A stretch of 64,000 nt of DNA from Marinilactibacillus kalidii (GCF_017599325.1 NZ_JAGFVM010000031.1:58454-122453); one strand, 5' to 3'. Shown: positions 1 through 10,606, counted from the first letter of the stretch. Notes: generated from the sequence alone by a model not told the origin. Numbers and translations are program-made.

Positions 1-510
1 ATCGAAATGCTGTTTCCAGAATCGATAAGAGACCGTGTCATCCAATCTATTTTAACCAACCACCCATACGAAGAACCTGTTTATGATTTATATACGATTG
101 AAAATCAGAAAAAAGCTTATGGGTTTGGTAGAATTGCTCCAGTAGAAACAACAACAGAAGAGATGATTACGCAATTAAAAGAGACATTTAACTTATCGCA
201 TTTAAGATATGCTGGGCAAACGTCTTCTCGTATTCATAAGAAAGTAGCGATTTTTGGGGGATCGGGTGAAAATTATTATAAAGAGGCTTTAGCTCAAGGT
301 GCAACTTTGTTCATTACCGGTGATGTGTCTTACCATGGTGCACAAGATATGCTGAGAGATGGTATGGATGTTATCGATCCTGGTCACTTTATTGAATCTA
401 TTTTTGTTCCTAAAATGAAAGAACAATTAAATCAATGGAAAAATTTACACCAATGGGACTTAGAGATTTTAGAAGCCCGTTTGCAAAAAGACGTTTTTAA
501 ATTCAGTTAA
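1..510 (+). CDS. Nif3-like dinuclear metal center protein (YqfO family), 3' end
   Basis: The reading frame is open from the first base, so the window cuts this gene and only the last 169 residues are visible. They match the C-terminal part of the Nif3/YqfO family: a YEEPVYDLY segment, typical of the inserted PII-like domain found in Firmicutes members, followed by the second half of the Nif3 domain with the ITGDVSYHGAQD and GHFIES motifs, which supply metal-binding residues. The family forms ring-shaped oligomers with a two-metal site; its biochemical role is still unsettled and it is often annotated as GTP cyclohydrolase I type 2-like. In Firmicutes it usually follows trmK/yqfN. The family assignment is firm, the function is not. 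Confidence 0.85.
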   Translation: MEMLFPESIRDRVIQSILTNHPYEEPVYDLYTIENQKKAYGFGRIAPVETTTEEMITQLKETFNLSHLRYAGQTSSRIHKKVAIFGGSGENYYKEALAQGATLFITGDVSYHGAQDMLRDGMDVIDPGHFIESIFVPKMKEQLNQWKNLHQWDLEILEARLQKDVFKFS

Positions 511-576
511 AAACCAGAAAATCGTTTCAATTTAGTGTAAAATAAAACGTATCATTAAAGTGGAGGAATAAACATT

Positions 577-1806
577 ATGCATAAAAATTTAGTCGAACGT
601 TTCGTGAAATACGTAAAAATCAATACGCGCTCTGATGAGTCTAGTACAACTGTTCCATCAACACAGTCACAAGTAGATTTTGCCAAACTATTAATGGATG
701 ACTTGCGCGAGATTGGTTTGAGCGAGATTGATTACAATGAAAAAAATGGATTCGTTACAGCAACATTACCTTCTAATATTGAAGCAGACGTGCCAACTGC
801 TGGTTTTATTGCACATATGGATACGGCGGACTTTAATGCTGAAAATATTCAACCCCAATTTCATGAAAATTATAATGGTGAAGAAATTATTTTAAACAAA
901 GAAAAATCAATTGTTTTGTCTCCAAAAGATTTCCCTAATATGAAAAACTATGTAGGACAAACGCTGATTACGACTGACGGAAACACGTTACTAGGTTCAG
1001 ATGATAAGTCTGGTATCGTTGAAGTCATTAGTGCAGTAGAATATTTGATCAGTAATCCAGACATTAAACACGGTAAAGTAAGAGTCGCTTTTGGACCAGA
1101 TGAGGAAATCGGCGTAGGCGCTGATTTATTTGATACAGACCACTTTAATGCAGATTTTGCTTATACTGTAGATGGTGGACCCGTTGGAGAATTGGAATAT
1201 GAGAGCTTTAATGCTGCTTCTGCAGTTATCTCTATCCAAGGTAAAAATGTTCACCCAGGAACTGCAAAAGATACAATGATCAATGCGTTAAAATTAGCAG
1301 TGGAACTGGATAGCCTTTTACCTGAACAAGAAGTACCTGAGAAAACGGATGGCAGAGAGGGGTTTTATCATCTGTTAGGTTTGAATGGAACCGTTGAAGA
1401 AGCAAAAATGGAGTATATCATTCGTGACCATAGCCGTGAACTGTTTGAAGATAAGAAAAAAACAATTTCGGCTATTGTTGAGCAACTAAATAATCGTTTC
1501 GATCAAGAAAGAATTACATTAACGTTAAAAGATCAGTACTATAATATGAGAGAAATTATTGAAAAAGATATGCGTTCAGTAGAAGTTGCTGATCAAGCCA
1601 TGCGTAATCTTGATATTGAACCAGATGTTAAACCAATCAGAGGCGGAACCGACGGCTCTAAAATCTCATTTATGGGCTTGCCGACACCTAATTTGTTTGC
1701 TGGTGGCGAAAACTTCCATGGTCGCTATGAATTTGTAGCAGTTGAAAGTATGGAAAAAGCTACAGACGTTATTATTGAAATTATCAAACTGACAGGTCAA
1801 GCATAA
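577..1806 (+). CDS. pepT: Peptidase T (tripeptide aminopeptidase)
   Basis: This 409-residue cytoplasmic M20-family zinc peptidase removes the N-terminal residue from tripeptides and completes the breakdown of imported peptides. Visible signatures are the HMDTAD metal-ligand motif near residue 80, LLGSDDKSGI near 140, the catalytic FGPDEEIGVGAD around residue 175, and the C-terminal GGTDGSKISFMGLPTPN segment that is diagnostic for PepT. Length is typical for the family. A strong GTGGAGG site lies about ten bases before the ATG. A terminator follows, so it probably forms its own unit, although some read-through into addB is possible because almost no room remains for a separate addB promoter. 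Confidence 0.95.
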   Translation: MHKNLVERFVKYVKINTRSDESSTTVPSTQSQVDFAKLLMDDLREIGLSEIDYNEKNGFVTATLPSNIEADVPTAGFIAHMDTADFNAENIQPQFHENYNGEEIILNKEKSIVLSPKDFPNMKNYVGQTLITTDGNTLLGSDDKSGIVEVISAVEYLISNPDIKHGKVRVAFGPDEEIGVGADLFDTDHFNADFAYTVDGGPVGELEYESFNAASAVISIQGKNVHPGTAKDTMINALKLAVELDSLLPEQEVPEKTDGREGFYHLLGLNGTVEEAKMEYIIRDHSRELFEDKKKTISAIVEQLNNRFDQERITLTLKDQYYNMREIIEKDMRSVEVADQAMRNLDIEPDVKPIRGGTDGSKISFMGLPTPNLFAGGENFHGRYEFVAVESMEKATDVIIEIIKLTGQA

Positions 1807-1815
1807 TAGGATAAA

Positions 1816-1856
1816 AAAGATGGATATCTCGACTAGATATCTGTCTTTCTTTTTTC
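1816..1856 (+). terminator. Terminator after pepT
   Basis: A hairpin with outer AAAGA/TCTTT and inner GGATATCT/AGATATC arms, interrupted by a two-base internal mismatch, is followed by a run of T. It sits directly between pepT and addB, with addB starting under 30 bases downstream. Confidence 0.75.
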
Positions 1857-1884
1857 ACAGTTAACCTTTAAAAGGAGTGAATAG

Positions 1885-4800
1885 ATGAGTTTACAATTTG
1901 TGATTGGCCGTGCAGACACGGAAAAAGAGTCAGCGCTCATTAAAGAAATGAACCAGCTAATCAACCAAGATAATCAAGCTCAAGTCTTTTATCTCGTGCC
2001 AGACCATATTAAATTTGAAACAGAAATCAACGTACTTAAACAATTGAAAGACATACAAGACGATTCAAAAGCTTATACGGGTATGATCAACCTTCAAGTG
2101 TTTAGTTTCAGTCGTCTTGCTTGGTATTACCTTCAAGACACTGCCATCTATAATCAGACACAATTGACGGAAACAGGGCTGACGATGCTTGTCAAAAAAC
2201 TTGTCAAAGACTATGAGTCTGCATTGAGTATATTTCGAGGAGAAAGTGCGCAGCAAGGCTTTATTGAAAAATTGACGACTTTATTTATGGAGATGAGAAA
2301 TGGTCGTATCAATCTGACCGATTTAGAACAACTGACGAATACTGAGCTTGAACAGTCGTTAGGCGGGAATGATTTCTCTCAAAAAATTGCTGATATTCAA
2401 TTGCTTTACCAAGCATTTAACGAGCAGTTGATCAATCAATACATCGAAAAAGAAGATATATTGGCGGCTTTGATTGAAGCACTACAAAAAAAGAATTTAT
2501 CTCAAACGACCATCTATATCAACCATTATCAAAGTTTCTCTGCTCAAGAACAAGCGCTGATTATCGAATTGGTTCGTCATTGCAAAGATGTCCATGTAGC
2601 ATTAGTCCTTGATCAAAAATTTGCTGTTGAACCACCGTTATTAACTCATTTTTTCTATGAAACCGGGATGACTTACTATCGTTTATATCAGCTTGCCTTA
2701 CAAGAACATTTACCAGTTTTAAATGACCAAATCATTTCTGATGTTAATTCTGAAAGGTGTCAACCACTAAACGATCTAGCACAATTTTGGATCGATAGTT
2801 CTACTGGTCCTATGAACCCTGCTACTCAAATGGATCTTTCTATGGATGAATGCATAGAAATCTGGAGTGCTGAAACGAAGCAAGCAGAGATTCTGCATGT
2901 TAGTAACAAAATTAGGAAGATGGTCACAGAAGAAGGCTATCGCTATAAAGATATAATGATCATGAGTAGAGATATCGATGCGTATAAGACGGTCATTGAG
3001 CCGTTATTTCAACAAAATGAACTAGCGTTATTTATCGATGAACCAGATGCAATGTCTGGACATCCACTGGTTGAGCTGATACAAAGTTTATTACTGATTT
3101 CAAAAAGACATTGGCGATATGAAGATGTCATGCGGTTTCTTAGGACAGAATTATTCGTTCCACACCTGAGCGATCAATCCTTACCAAAAGAGCTAGGTAC
3201 CAGATTAACTTATTTACAAGAGGCACATGCTGAATGGCGTACAAAAGTAGACTTAACCGAAAATGTAATATTAGCTTATGGCTATGAAGGTTCTGCTTGG
3301 ACAAGAGATCAAGAATGGATTTATGCGCGTTATCAAATTGAGGATATGAATGAGCAATTTGATAACGATAAACAAATACAAGCCACTGCTAATCAGGTTA
3401 GAACAGTGATTAGAGAAACGCTCTTGCCTTTTTTTAAGAAAATAAAAAAAGCAACGACTAATCGTGATGCTGCAAGACTGCTCTATCAGTTTTTAAATCA
3501 ACACAGCGTAGATGATCAAATCGTCTTTTGGAGAGACCAGGCTTTAGCTGCCGGCGACCTAGTTGAAGCAAGAAAGCATGAACAAGTTTGGGAGACATTT
3601 ATCAATATGTTAGACGAATTCGTCGATGTCTTAGGTGATGAGCCGTGGTCAATGGATGACTTTCTAGCTATTTTAGAAACTGGTTTCGAGCAAGCAAAGT
3701 ATAGTATTGTTCCACCAAGTATTGACCAAGTGATCTTTACGAGTTTTGATAAAGTACGCGCAAGTACAAAGAAAGTAGTTTTTATCGTTGGGTTAACTGA
3801 TCAACTATTACCCTTGAATCGCGAAAATGATTCTATTTTAACAGATGAAGACCGAGAGAAAATACAAACAGTCTTACCTTTAGATCGCTTTTTAGCGCCG
3901 ACTACAGAGTCAGTCATGGCATCGGAACCATTATCAGCTTATATGGCTTTTAGAAATGCTTCTGATAAATTGATTTTTTCATATCCGGTCAAGCAAGAGG
4001 GTAATGGAAATCATCGCATTAGTCCTTATATAAAAAGAATTGCTGATCACCTTTCTATTACGGTGCAACCTAAATTAGCAGATAGTCATCTCGTTCTCGA
4101 CCAATCACTTGATACGATTCTTTCATTTATTGGTTCAAGGAAACAGTCTATCGGTCAATTGAATACCATCTTAAGAGAAGGTATTGATCAAGATCTTTTA
4201 CCGCATACCTTTTGGCTCAGTCTATTTGAACAATTGAGAGATAAAGATAACTTTTTTGAAAATAGAGTATTTCACAGTCTTGAACGTAAAAATATTCCTG
4301 TACCGCTTACAAATGATTTAGCTGAACAGCTATATGGCAAAGATCTATATTTGTCTGTCTCTCAATTAGAGAGCTTTTATTTAGATCCATACAGTCATTT
4401 CTTGCAGTATGGCCTTCGACTTAAGGAACGTTCCATTCAAGAATTAACGCCGACGGAAACAGGGAACTTTTTTCATGATGCATTAGATCAATTATTTAAG
4501 CTGATTGTTTCTAAGGACTTAAGTGTGCAGTCACTGGATGATGAAATGCTTCGGAAGTTAACAGATGAAGTTCTCAATAATCTTTATGAAAAAAATCAGT
4601 TTCGTTTGTTATCCATGTCAAACCGAATGAAGTTTATTCGAGATCAACTTGGAAAAACCGTTAAACGAATGATGTGGGCAATTACTAATCAAAGTAAGCG
4701 TAGTAAGTCTACGCCTCAAAAATCAGAAGTTCTTTTTGGAAGAATTGGTCAAGCGAACGGCATACCAGGACTTGCATTTCCATTAAATAATGGTGGACAG

Positions 4801-5502
4801 ATTCACGTACGAGGTAAAATTGACCGTTTAGATACAATGGAGATTGAAAAACAATTATACGTTAGTATTGTAGATTATAAATCGAGCAAACATTCATTTA
4901 AATATGATGAATTATTTTATGGTCTCATGATGCAAATGATTACGTATTTAGATACGGCTGTAGAATTTTCACCTGATTTACTCGGTCAGAAAGCTAGACC
5001 AGCTGGCGCTTTTTACGCACAGGTTAAAAATCCATATTTAAAATCACTAGCATTGGATACGGATGAATGGATGGAAGCTCTTCTTAAAGAATTTAAACTT
5101 AACGGCTTAGCCATTAATAACGAGGATGTACTAAGTCAGCTGGATTTAACGATGGAGCCAGGAAATCATTCATTAGTTTATCCAATCAATCAGTTGAAAA
5201 ATGGTACATTAAAAGGCAGAGCCCTCATTACAACAGAAGAATTGGATTTACTTGTGAAACATAATCGTCAATTGATTATAGAAGCTGGTAATCAAATTTT
5301 AACTGGTAAAAATATGTTAATGCCTTTTATGGAAAAGCGCCAGTTTACACCATCGGTTAGTGGTCCATATAAGGCAATTTCTCAATTTGATGTGTTACTT
5401 GAAGAAAACAATTATCGTCACTTCGAAGATATACCAGATAAGAAAGCATTGATTCACCGCATATCGAACAAATTGATACTACCAGGGGAGGCGCATAGTT
5501 GA
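1885..5502 (+). CDS. addB: ATP-dependent helicase/nuclease subunit AddB (RexB)
   Basis: This 1205-residue protein is the partner of AddA in the double-strand-break end-resection complex, the Firmicutes counterpart of RecBCD, which processes ends up to a Chi site for RecA. The C-terminal nuclease domain is clear: GKIDRLD near residue 976 and DYKSSK near 996 supply the acidic and lysine catalytic residues. The N-terminal segment (VIGRADTEKES) occupies the place of a Walker A loop but lacks the glycine/lysine signature. The four cysteines that hold a 4Fe-4S cluster in Bacillus AddB are absent: YLDPYSHF near 831 has Asp in place of Cys, and the QFTPSVSGPYKAISQFD stretch near 1155-1170 contains no Cys. 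This is the RexB form known from lactic acid bacteria. The gene overlaps addA by one base. Confidence 0.93.
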   Translation: MSLQFVIGRADTEKESALIKEMNQLINQDNQAQVFYLVPDHIKFETEINVLKQLKDIQDDSKAYTGMINLQVFSFSRLAWYYLQDTAIYNQTQLTETGLTMLVKKLVKDYESALSIFRGESAQQGFIEKLTTLFMEMRNGRINLTDLEQLTNTELEQSLGGNDFSQKIADIQLLYQAFNEQLINQYIEKEDILAALIEALQKKNLSQTTIYINHYQSFSAQEQALIIELVRHCKDVHVALVLDQKFAVEPPLLTHFFYETGMTYYRLYQLALQEHLPVLNDQIISDVNSERCQPLNDLAQFWIDSSTGPMNPATQMDLSMDECIEIWSAETKQAEILHVSNKIRKMVTEEGYRYKDIMIMSRDIDAYKTVIEPLFQQNELALFIDEPDAMSGHPLVELIQSLLLISKRHWRYEDVMRFLRTELFVPHLSDQSLPKELGTRLTYLQEAHAEWRTKVDLTENVILAYGYEGSAWTRDQEWIYARYQIEDMNEQFDNDKQIQATANQVRTVIRETLLPFFKKIKKATTNRDAARLLYQFLNQHSVDDQIVFWRDQALAAGDLVEARKHEQVWETFINMLDEFVDVLGDEPWSMDDFLAILETGFEQAKYSIVPPSIDQVIFTSFDKVRASTKKVVFIVGLTDQLLPLNRENDSILTDEDREKIQTVLPLDRFLAPTTESVMASEPLSAYMAFRNASDKLIFSYPVKQEGNGNHRISPYIKRIADHLSITVQPKLADSHLVLDQSLDTILSFIGSRKQSIGQLNTILREGIDQDLLPHTFWLSLFEQLRDKDNFFENRVFHSLERKNIPVPLTNDLAEQLYGKDLYLSVSQLESFYLDPYSHFLQYGLRLKERSIQELTPTETGNFFHDALDQLFKLIVSKDLSVQSLDDEMLRKLTDEVLNNLYEKNQFRLLSMSNRMKFIRDQLGKTVKRMMWAITNQSKRSKSTPQKSEVLFGRIGQANGIPGLAFPLNNGGQIHVRGKIDRLDTMEIEKQLYVSIVDYKSSKHSFKYDELFYGLMMQMITYLDTAVEFSPDLLGQKARPAGAFYAQVKNPYLKSLALDTDEWMEALLKEFKLNGLAINNEDVLSQLDLTMEPGNHSLVYPINQLKNGTLKGRALITTEELDLLVKHNRQLIIEAGNQILTGKNMLMPFMEKRQFTPSVSGPYKAISQFDVLLEENNYRHFEDIPDKKALIHRISNKLILPGEAHS

Positions 5503-8500
5503 TGAAGAGGATTCCACAAAAGCCGTCGGACAGTTTGTTTACAGACAACCAGTGGCGTTCAATTTATGACGAAGGAAAAAACCTTCTTATATCTGCTTCT
5601 GCTGGATCGGGTAAAACAACGGTGTTAGTCCAGAGAGTGATCGAAAAGATCAAAAATGGTGTGGGGATAGACGAATTACTTGTGGTCACTTATACCAACG
5701 CAGCTGCCAAGGAAATGAAAGAACGGATACAATCTGCTATCCAAAAAGAGATTACGCAAACCAACGATTCAGTTTTACAGCAACACTTAGTCAGACAGCT
5801 GCCTTTATTGTATCAAGCAAATATCTCTACATTACACGCATTTTGTCTGAAAGTAATTAGAAGATTCTACTATCTCATCGATTTGGACCCAGTATTCAGA
5901 ATGTTAACAGATGATACTGAGAATACTTTGATGAAAGAGGATATTTGGGATGCATTAAGAGAAGAACTTTATGGTGAAGAGGCGTCGCTGTTTAAAACAT
6001 TAGCAGCAACATATTCTAATGACAGATCTGATGACGGATTAACTGAGCTGATTTTTTCATTATATAATTTCTCTAGATCCAACCCCAATCCCAAAAAATG
6101 GTTAGAAGAATTGACCAAACTATATACAATAGAAAATAATCATATAGAAGATAGCCTGCTTTACGAGCAACTCGCAAAACCACAGATGCTACAAATCATT
6201 GATTTATCGATTGAATTAAATGCTTATGCTTCGACGATTGGGAATGGTGAAGAGGAATTAGAGAAACTTTTTAGTATCCTTGACACAGAAAAAAATCACT
6301 TTCTTTTTATCAAACAGTGTATAAAAGAAGGTAAGCTTGAGGAAGCATATGCGGTTATCCAATCTTTTAAATTTCAAACGTGGTCTTCTCCTAGAAAGAA
6401 AACTACACCTGAAGAAGTTAAAGAAGCCGCTGCTGAAATGAAAAATTTTAGAGATCAATCTAAAACAGCTTATAATCGTCTAAAAGAAGAATATTTTAGT
6501 GTGCCATTATCGAAGCAAATAGAATTGATGGATAAAGTCAGTATATTAGTCGAAGAGATGGCTAGGGTAACAAATTTGTTTTCGGATGCATTTCAAAAGC
6601 ATAAATATGACAGAAGATTATTAGATTTCAATGACTTGGAGCACTTAACCTACCAAATCTTGACGAAAACTGAAGCGGATCAAGAAAGACCTTCAGAGGC
6701 TTCCAATTATTACCGAGGCTGCTTCAAAGAAGTGATGGTAGATGAATACCAAGATATTAACTTCTTGCAAGAGAGCATTTTGAAATGGCTGACTAATGAT
6801 TCGCAGGCGCATGGTAACCAATTTATGGTAGGAGATGTGAAGCAATCCATCTATGCTTTTCGTTTGGCCGATCCTGATTTATTTATCGATAAGTATGAAC
6901 GTTACGAATCTGGTGAACAAGGTGAGCGAATTATATTGGCAGAGAACTTCCGTTCTAATCATCATGTGCTCGATTTTACTAACTATATCTTCACACAATT
7001 AATGGATAAAGCAGTAGGAAACTTAGCTTATGATGATTCCGCTAAGCTTCAACAAGGTTTTCAAGCTTTCCCTAAAGACGCTACTTGTGAAACGGAAATC
7101 TTGATTTTTGAAAAGAATATTGATGAAGCTGAAGAACTTTCTGATGATACATCAGATTTTGAGGAAGTATCCGAGAGCTTCCAAATTGACTCAAAAGCAG
7201 AAGGCGAGCTGCTGATGGTTGGAGAAAAAATCCTTTCCTTAAAGCAAAATGGCTTTCAGATTTATGATAAGAAATTAAAGGAAAATAGACCGTTAACATT
7301 CAAAGATATCGTCTTATTGACACCAACCAAAAAAAATAATTTGGTTATACAAGATATTTTCAATAAACAGCTAGCCATTCCGACGGCTATCAAGGATACG
7401 CAAAATTATTTTAGAACTACAGAAATTAGTATTATGATGTCTTTACTCAATATCATCGATAATCCGTGGCAAGATATTCCGCTTGTTGCTGTTTTACGTT
7501 CTCCGATTGTCGGGCTAAATGAAGTTGATTTGACCAAGATACGTTTGATGAATACGACTTCTGCCTATTACGAATCCTTACTGGCTTTTATTAAACAAGA
7601 AGAAAAAGAACCGAGTAATCGACATTTACAATTGAAATTGATTGAATTCATGGAAAATCTCAATCGATGGAGAGAACTTGCTAGGAGACAGCCTATTGTC
7701 AAACTAATCTGGACGATCTATGAGGATACTGGCTTTTTATACTATGTGGGTGGCATGAGTTCTGGTAAACAAAGAAAAGCTAATTTACATGCTTTATACG
7801 AGCGAGCTGCTGCTTATGAGAAGACCACTTTCAAAGGACTTTTTCAATTTATACGATTTATCGAAAAAATGCAGAAAAAAGATAAGGACCTAGCTGAGCC
7901 ATCGGTCGTCAATGAAGATGAAGATGCAGTAAGAGTCATGACGATTCATGCGAGTAAAGGATTGGAATTCCCGGTGGTTTTTGTTTTAGACATGTCTAAA
8001 AAGTTCAACCAAAATGAACTAAAAAAACCTTATGTATTTGATGAGAAATTCGGTGTTGGAGCAGAATACAAAGAAGTAAATGAATCAGCTCTTCAACCCA
8101 ATGGACGATTCACGACGCTACCTGAACGAGCACTTAAAAATCATAAAAAGAATAAATTGTTGTCAGAAGAAATGCGTGTTCTTTATGTTGCGCTAACGCG
8201 AGCAGAACAAAAATTGTTTCTTGTCGGTTCGTACAAAGATAAAGCAGCTGCCTTGAAAGAGTGGGGGACTGTTAGCGGTCATGAGAACCCTGTCTTGCCC
8301 GCAGATATTCGTTTACAAGCTTCAAGTTATATGAGTTGGGTAGGACTAAGTCTAGCAAGACACCATAGCTTAGATCACGATACATGGCTCTCAACTTCAA
8401 ATAGAGAGATATCTAATCACCCTGTTCAATTTAATGTTCAATTTTACAATCAATCTGATTTAGAAAATCAGTTGAAATCCTTTAATACAGAAGAAAATTC

Positions 8501-9308
8501 TGATTGGTATAATATTTTTAAAAAGAAACAACTCAAGTGGCAAGAAAATAAAGAAACAAAAGAGGCTCTTCGTCAAGCATTATCATTGATTAACGCAACT
8601 TACGCTCATCAAACGGCAACTAAAACGACAAGTTATCAATCAGTATCTGAAATCAAGCGTTTATTTGAAGAGCCAAATGATGGTCAGATGTTGAAAATTG
8701 ATGTGACGAATCCAAGGGTTCCCTATCGTTATGTAGAAGAAAAACTTGATCGTCCGCTGTTTATTTCGGAAGTTTTGCAACCGAGCCCAGCTGAAATCGG
8801 CCAAGCAACGCATCTTGTTTTACAGGCGATGGAGCTCAGTCACGAACCGAACGAAGAGAACATAAGGAATCATATTCAATCTCTTGTAACTAAAGGAATA
8901 TTAACAGAGGAAATGGCACCTTTAATCCGAGTCGAACAACTTGTTCAATTTTTTGAAACACCAGTTGGTAAAATAATCTGCCAAAATGCACAAAAAGTTA
9001 AACGTGAAGTACCTTTTTCTTTGTTATTAGAGGCTAGTGACTTGTTTGCTGATATGGAAGAAGAAACAGAACAAATCTTGATACATGGTATTGTCGATGG
9101 TTACATTGAAGAAGATGATGGATTGATTTTGTTTGACTACAAAACAGATCAAATTCAAAGATTTGATGATCCCGAAACAGTTATGTTGGAAAAGTATACT
9201 GGACAGTTGAGACTGTACAGAGAAGCTTTGGTATCTATACTGAAAAAACCGGTTAAAGAGACATACCTTATTTTACTTGATACTACCCAGATTGTATCTA
9301 TACCATAA
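5502..9308 (+). CDS. addA: ATP-dependent helicase/nuclease subunit AddA (RexA)
   Basis: The motor and nuclease subunit of AddAB: a UvrD-like superfamily 1 helicase with a C-terminal RecB-type nuclease, about 1268 residues. Walker A (SASAGSGKTT) lies at residues 31-40, motif II (VDEYQDIN) near 412, a VRVMTIHASKGLEF helicase motif near 810, and MRVLYVALTRAEQ near 890. The nuclease motif GIVDGY followed by FDYKTDQ is near 1197-1217. The ATG shares one base with the addB stop (TGATG), with GGGGAGG ten bases before it; a TTG three bases earlier could also serve. Translational coupling with addB fits their obligate heterodimer. A bidirectional terminator follows. Confidence 0.95.
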   Translation: MKRIPQKPSDSLFTDNQWRSIYDEGKNLLISASAGSGKTTVLVQRVIEKIKNGVGIDELLVVTYTNAAAKEMKERIQSAIQKEITQTNDSVLQQHLVRQLPLLYQANISTLHAFCLKVIRRFYYLIDLDPVFRMLTDDTENTLMKEDIWDALREELYGEEASLFKTLAATYSNDRSDDGLTELIFSLYNFSRSNPNPKKWLEELTKLYTIENNHIEDSLLYEQLAKPQMLQIIDLSIELNAYASTIGNGEEELEKLFSILDTEKNHFLFIKQCIKEGKLEEAYAVIQSFKFQTWSSPRKKTTPEEVKEAAAEMKNFRDQSKTAYNRLKEEYFSVPLSKQIELMDKVSILVEEMARVTNLFSDAFQKHKYDRRLLDFNDLEHLTYQILTKTEADQERPSEASNYYRGCFKEVMVDEYQDINFLQESILKWLTNDSQAHGNQFMVGDVKQSIYAFRLADPDLFIDKYERYESGEQGERIILAENFRSNHHVLDFTNYIFTQLMDKAVGNLAYDDSAKLQQGFQAFPKDATCETEILIFEKNIDEAEELSDDTSDFEEVSESFQIDSKAEGELLMVGEKILSLKQNGFQIYDKKLKENRPLTFKDIVLLTPTKKNNLVIQDIFNKQLAIPTAIKDTQNYFRTTEISIMMSLLNIIDNPWQDIPLVAVLRSPIVGLNEVDLTKIRLMNTTSAYYESLLAFIKQEEKEPSNRHLQLKLIEFMENLNRWRELARRQPIVKLIWTIYEDTGFLYYVGGMSSGKQRKANLHALYERAAAYEKTTFKGLFQFIRFIEKMQKKDKDLAEPSVVNEDEDAVRVMTIHASKGLEFPVVFVLDMSKKFNQNELKKPYVFDEKFGVGAEYKEVNESALQPNGRFTTLPERALKNHKKNKLLSEEMRVLYVALTRAEQKLFLVGSYKDKAAALKEWGTVSGHENPVLPADIRLQASSYMSWVGLSLARHHSLDHDTWLSTSNREISNHPVQFNVQFYNQSDLENQLKSFNTEENSDWYNIFKKKQLKWQENKETKEALRQALSLINATYAHQTATKTTSYQSVSEIKRLFEEPNDGQMLKIDVTNPRVPYRYVEEKLDRPLFISEVLQPSPAEIGQATHLVLQAMELSHEPNEENIRNHIQSLVTKGILTEEMAPLIRVEQLVQFFETPVGKIICQNAQKVKREVPFSLLLEASDLFADMEEETEQILIHGIVDGYIEEDDGLILFDYKTDQIQRFDDPETVMLEKYTGQLRLYREALVSILKKPVKETYLILLDTTQIVSIP

Positions 9309-9315
9309 AAGCCAT

Positions 9316-9366
9316 AAAAAAAATACCTTATCCCATAAATAGTAGGGGATGAGGTACTTTTTTTTA
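9316..9366. terminator. Bidirectional terminator between addA and the DUF4015 gene
   Basis: An A-run, the arms TACCTTATCCC and GGGATGAGGTA (one wobble pair), and a T-run make this symmetrical hairpin usable from both strands. It separates the convergent addAB and envelope-protein operons. Confidence 0.8.
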
Positions 9367-9370
9367 GCGA

Positions 9371-10606
9371 TTATTCGAAGTTATATTGTGCACCTTCAGA
9401 ATAGTTGTTTCCAGCGTTCCATAGCAAGAACTCGTTAACGCCATGTTCATTTAAAGCACGAATCTGATCTTCTACTTCACGAGCACCATAGTTTTTATAA
9501 AATCCTGATCCAAGGTAAGAAGCAGTGAAATCTTGAAGCCATGGTCTTGATTTAGGTGCATCTTCACCTAGAGCGCCTAATACATCATTTTCATATTCCA
9601 TGTAATTCGATACTAGTTGATAAGGTTCAAGATCCGGTTTAGCAATGCCTAACGAACCGACACCCCAATGGCTAGGATAAATCATAGATGAAATAACATC
9701 TACATTAGCAGAAATTCTTGAGAAGTTCTGTCCAATGCCAGGTGTTTCTTCTTGGGTTGCAGCGTAGCCAAAGATATCAACAGAAACGTCAACATCGTAA
9801 GCTTGAAGTTCGCTTTTAGCGTATGCAACAAATTCAGTTACAGCATCTACACGTTGTTTAACGTTATCCAAGTCACTCTCTGCGTATTCTCCACGCGAGT
9901 AACTTAATTCTTCGTCACGATTTTCAAATCCTTCTGGGAAACGGACATAGTCAAATTGAATATCTTTGAATCCTAGTTTCGCAGCCTGTTTAGCTACTTC
10001 TACATTATATTCCCAAACTTCTCGTTCGTAAGGATTAACAAAACTTTCGCCACGCCTGTTTTTCCATACTTCACCATTACTTGTTTTAAAAGAAAGGTCT
10101 GGACGATCTTCTGCTAATTTAGAATCCTTGAAGACAACAATTCGAGCGATAGGATAAATATCATTTTCTTGCATTGTATCCATGAGCTTTTTAGGATCAA
10201 TTACTTCTTGTGTTGATTCATTAATCAAATCAATATCTGAATCAAGTGGCATCATCATGTTACCATGATCATCCTTAACATCAACCACCATAGCGTTTAA
10301 TGCTGTGTTATTCAACATATCAACAAGACTATTCATTTTTTCTCCAGCGGCAGAGTAGCCTGTTACAAATATACCTTTAACACCATCAGCAGGGTATTCA
10401 ATATCTACACCGCTGTCGTATTTAAATTGACTAGGATACTCACTAGGCATTTTTAAAATAGGGTCTTGAGAAATTTCCAAGAAAGTTGTCTCGATTGGTT
10501 CTGCTTCAGCAGTAACGTCGTTGCCTTCTGCGTGTGCTGTTTCACTTAATAATGAAAGAGCCATCAATGAAGCTGTACCCAGGGTTAATTTCTTTTTCCA
10601 GTTCAT
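9371..10606 (-). CDS. Secreted putative glycoside hydrolase (DUF4015 family)
   Basis: A 411-residue exported protein with a classical signal peptide: a positive MNWKKK start, a hydrophobic core and likely cleavage after AHA at residue 26. The mature part carries the DUF4015 TIM-barrel family features: VKGIFVTGYSAAG, a MVVDVKDDHG stretch, FKDIQFDYVRFPEG, and a distal WLQDFTA segment. The family is related to glycoside hydrolases and is predicted to act on cell-surface or extracellular polysaccharide; its substrate is unknown. Its ATG shares a base with the stop of the upstream deacetylase gene (TAATG), so the two are translationally coupled and probably act on the same envelope polymer. The protein is very acidic. 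Confidence 0.85.
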   Translation of the reverse strand: MNWKKKLTLGTASLMALSLLSETAHAEGNDVTAEAEPIETTFLEISQDPILKMPSEYPSQFKYDSGVDIEYPADGVKGIFVTGYSAAGEKMNSLVDMLNNTALNAMVVDVKDDHGNMMMPLDSDIDLINESTQEVIDPKKLMDTMQENDIYPIARIVVFKDSKLAEDRPDLSFKTSNGEVWKNRRGESFVNPYEREVWEYNVEVAKQAAKLGFKDIQFDYVRFPEGFENRDEELSYSRGEYAESDLDNVKQRVDAVTEFVAYAKSELQAYDVDVSVDIFGYAATQEETPGIGQNFSRISANVDVISSMIYPSHWGVGSLGIAKPDLEPYQLVSNYMEYENDVLGALGEDAPKSRPWLQDFTASYLGSGFYKNYGAREVEDQIRALNEHGVNEFLLWNAGNNYSEGAQYNFE

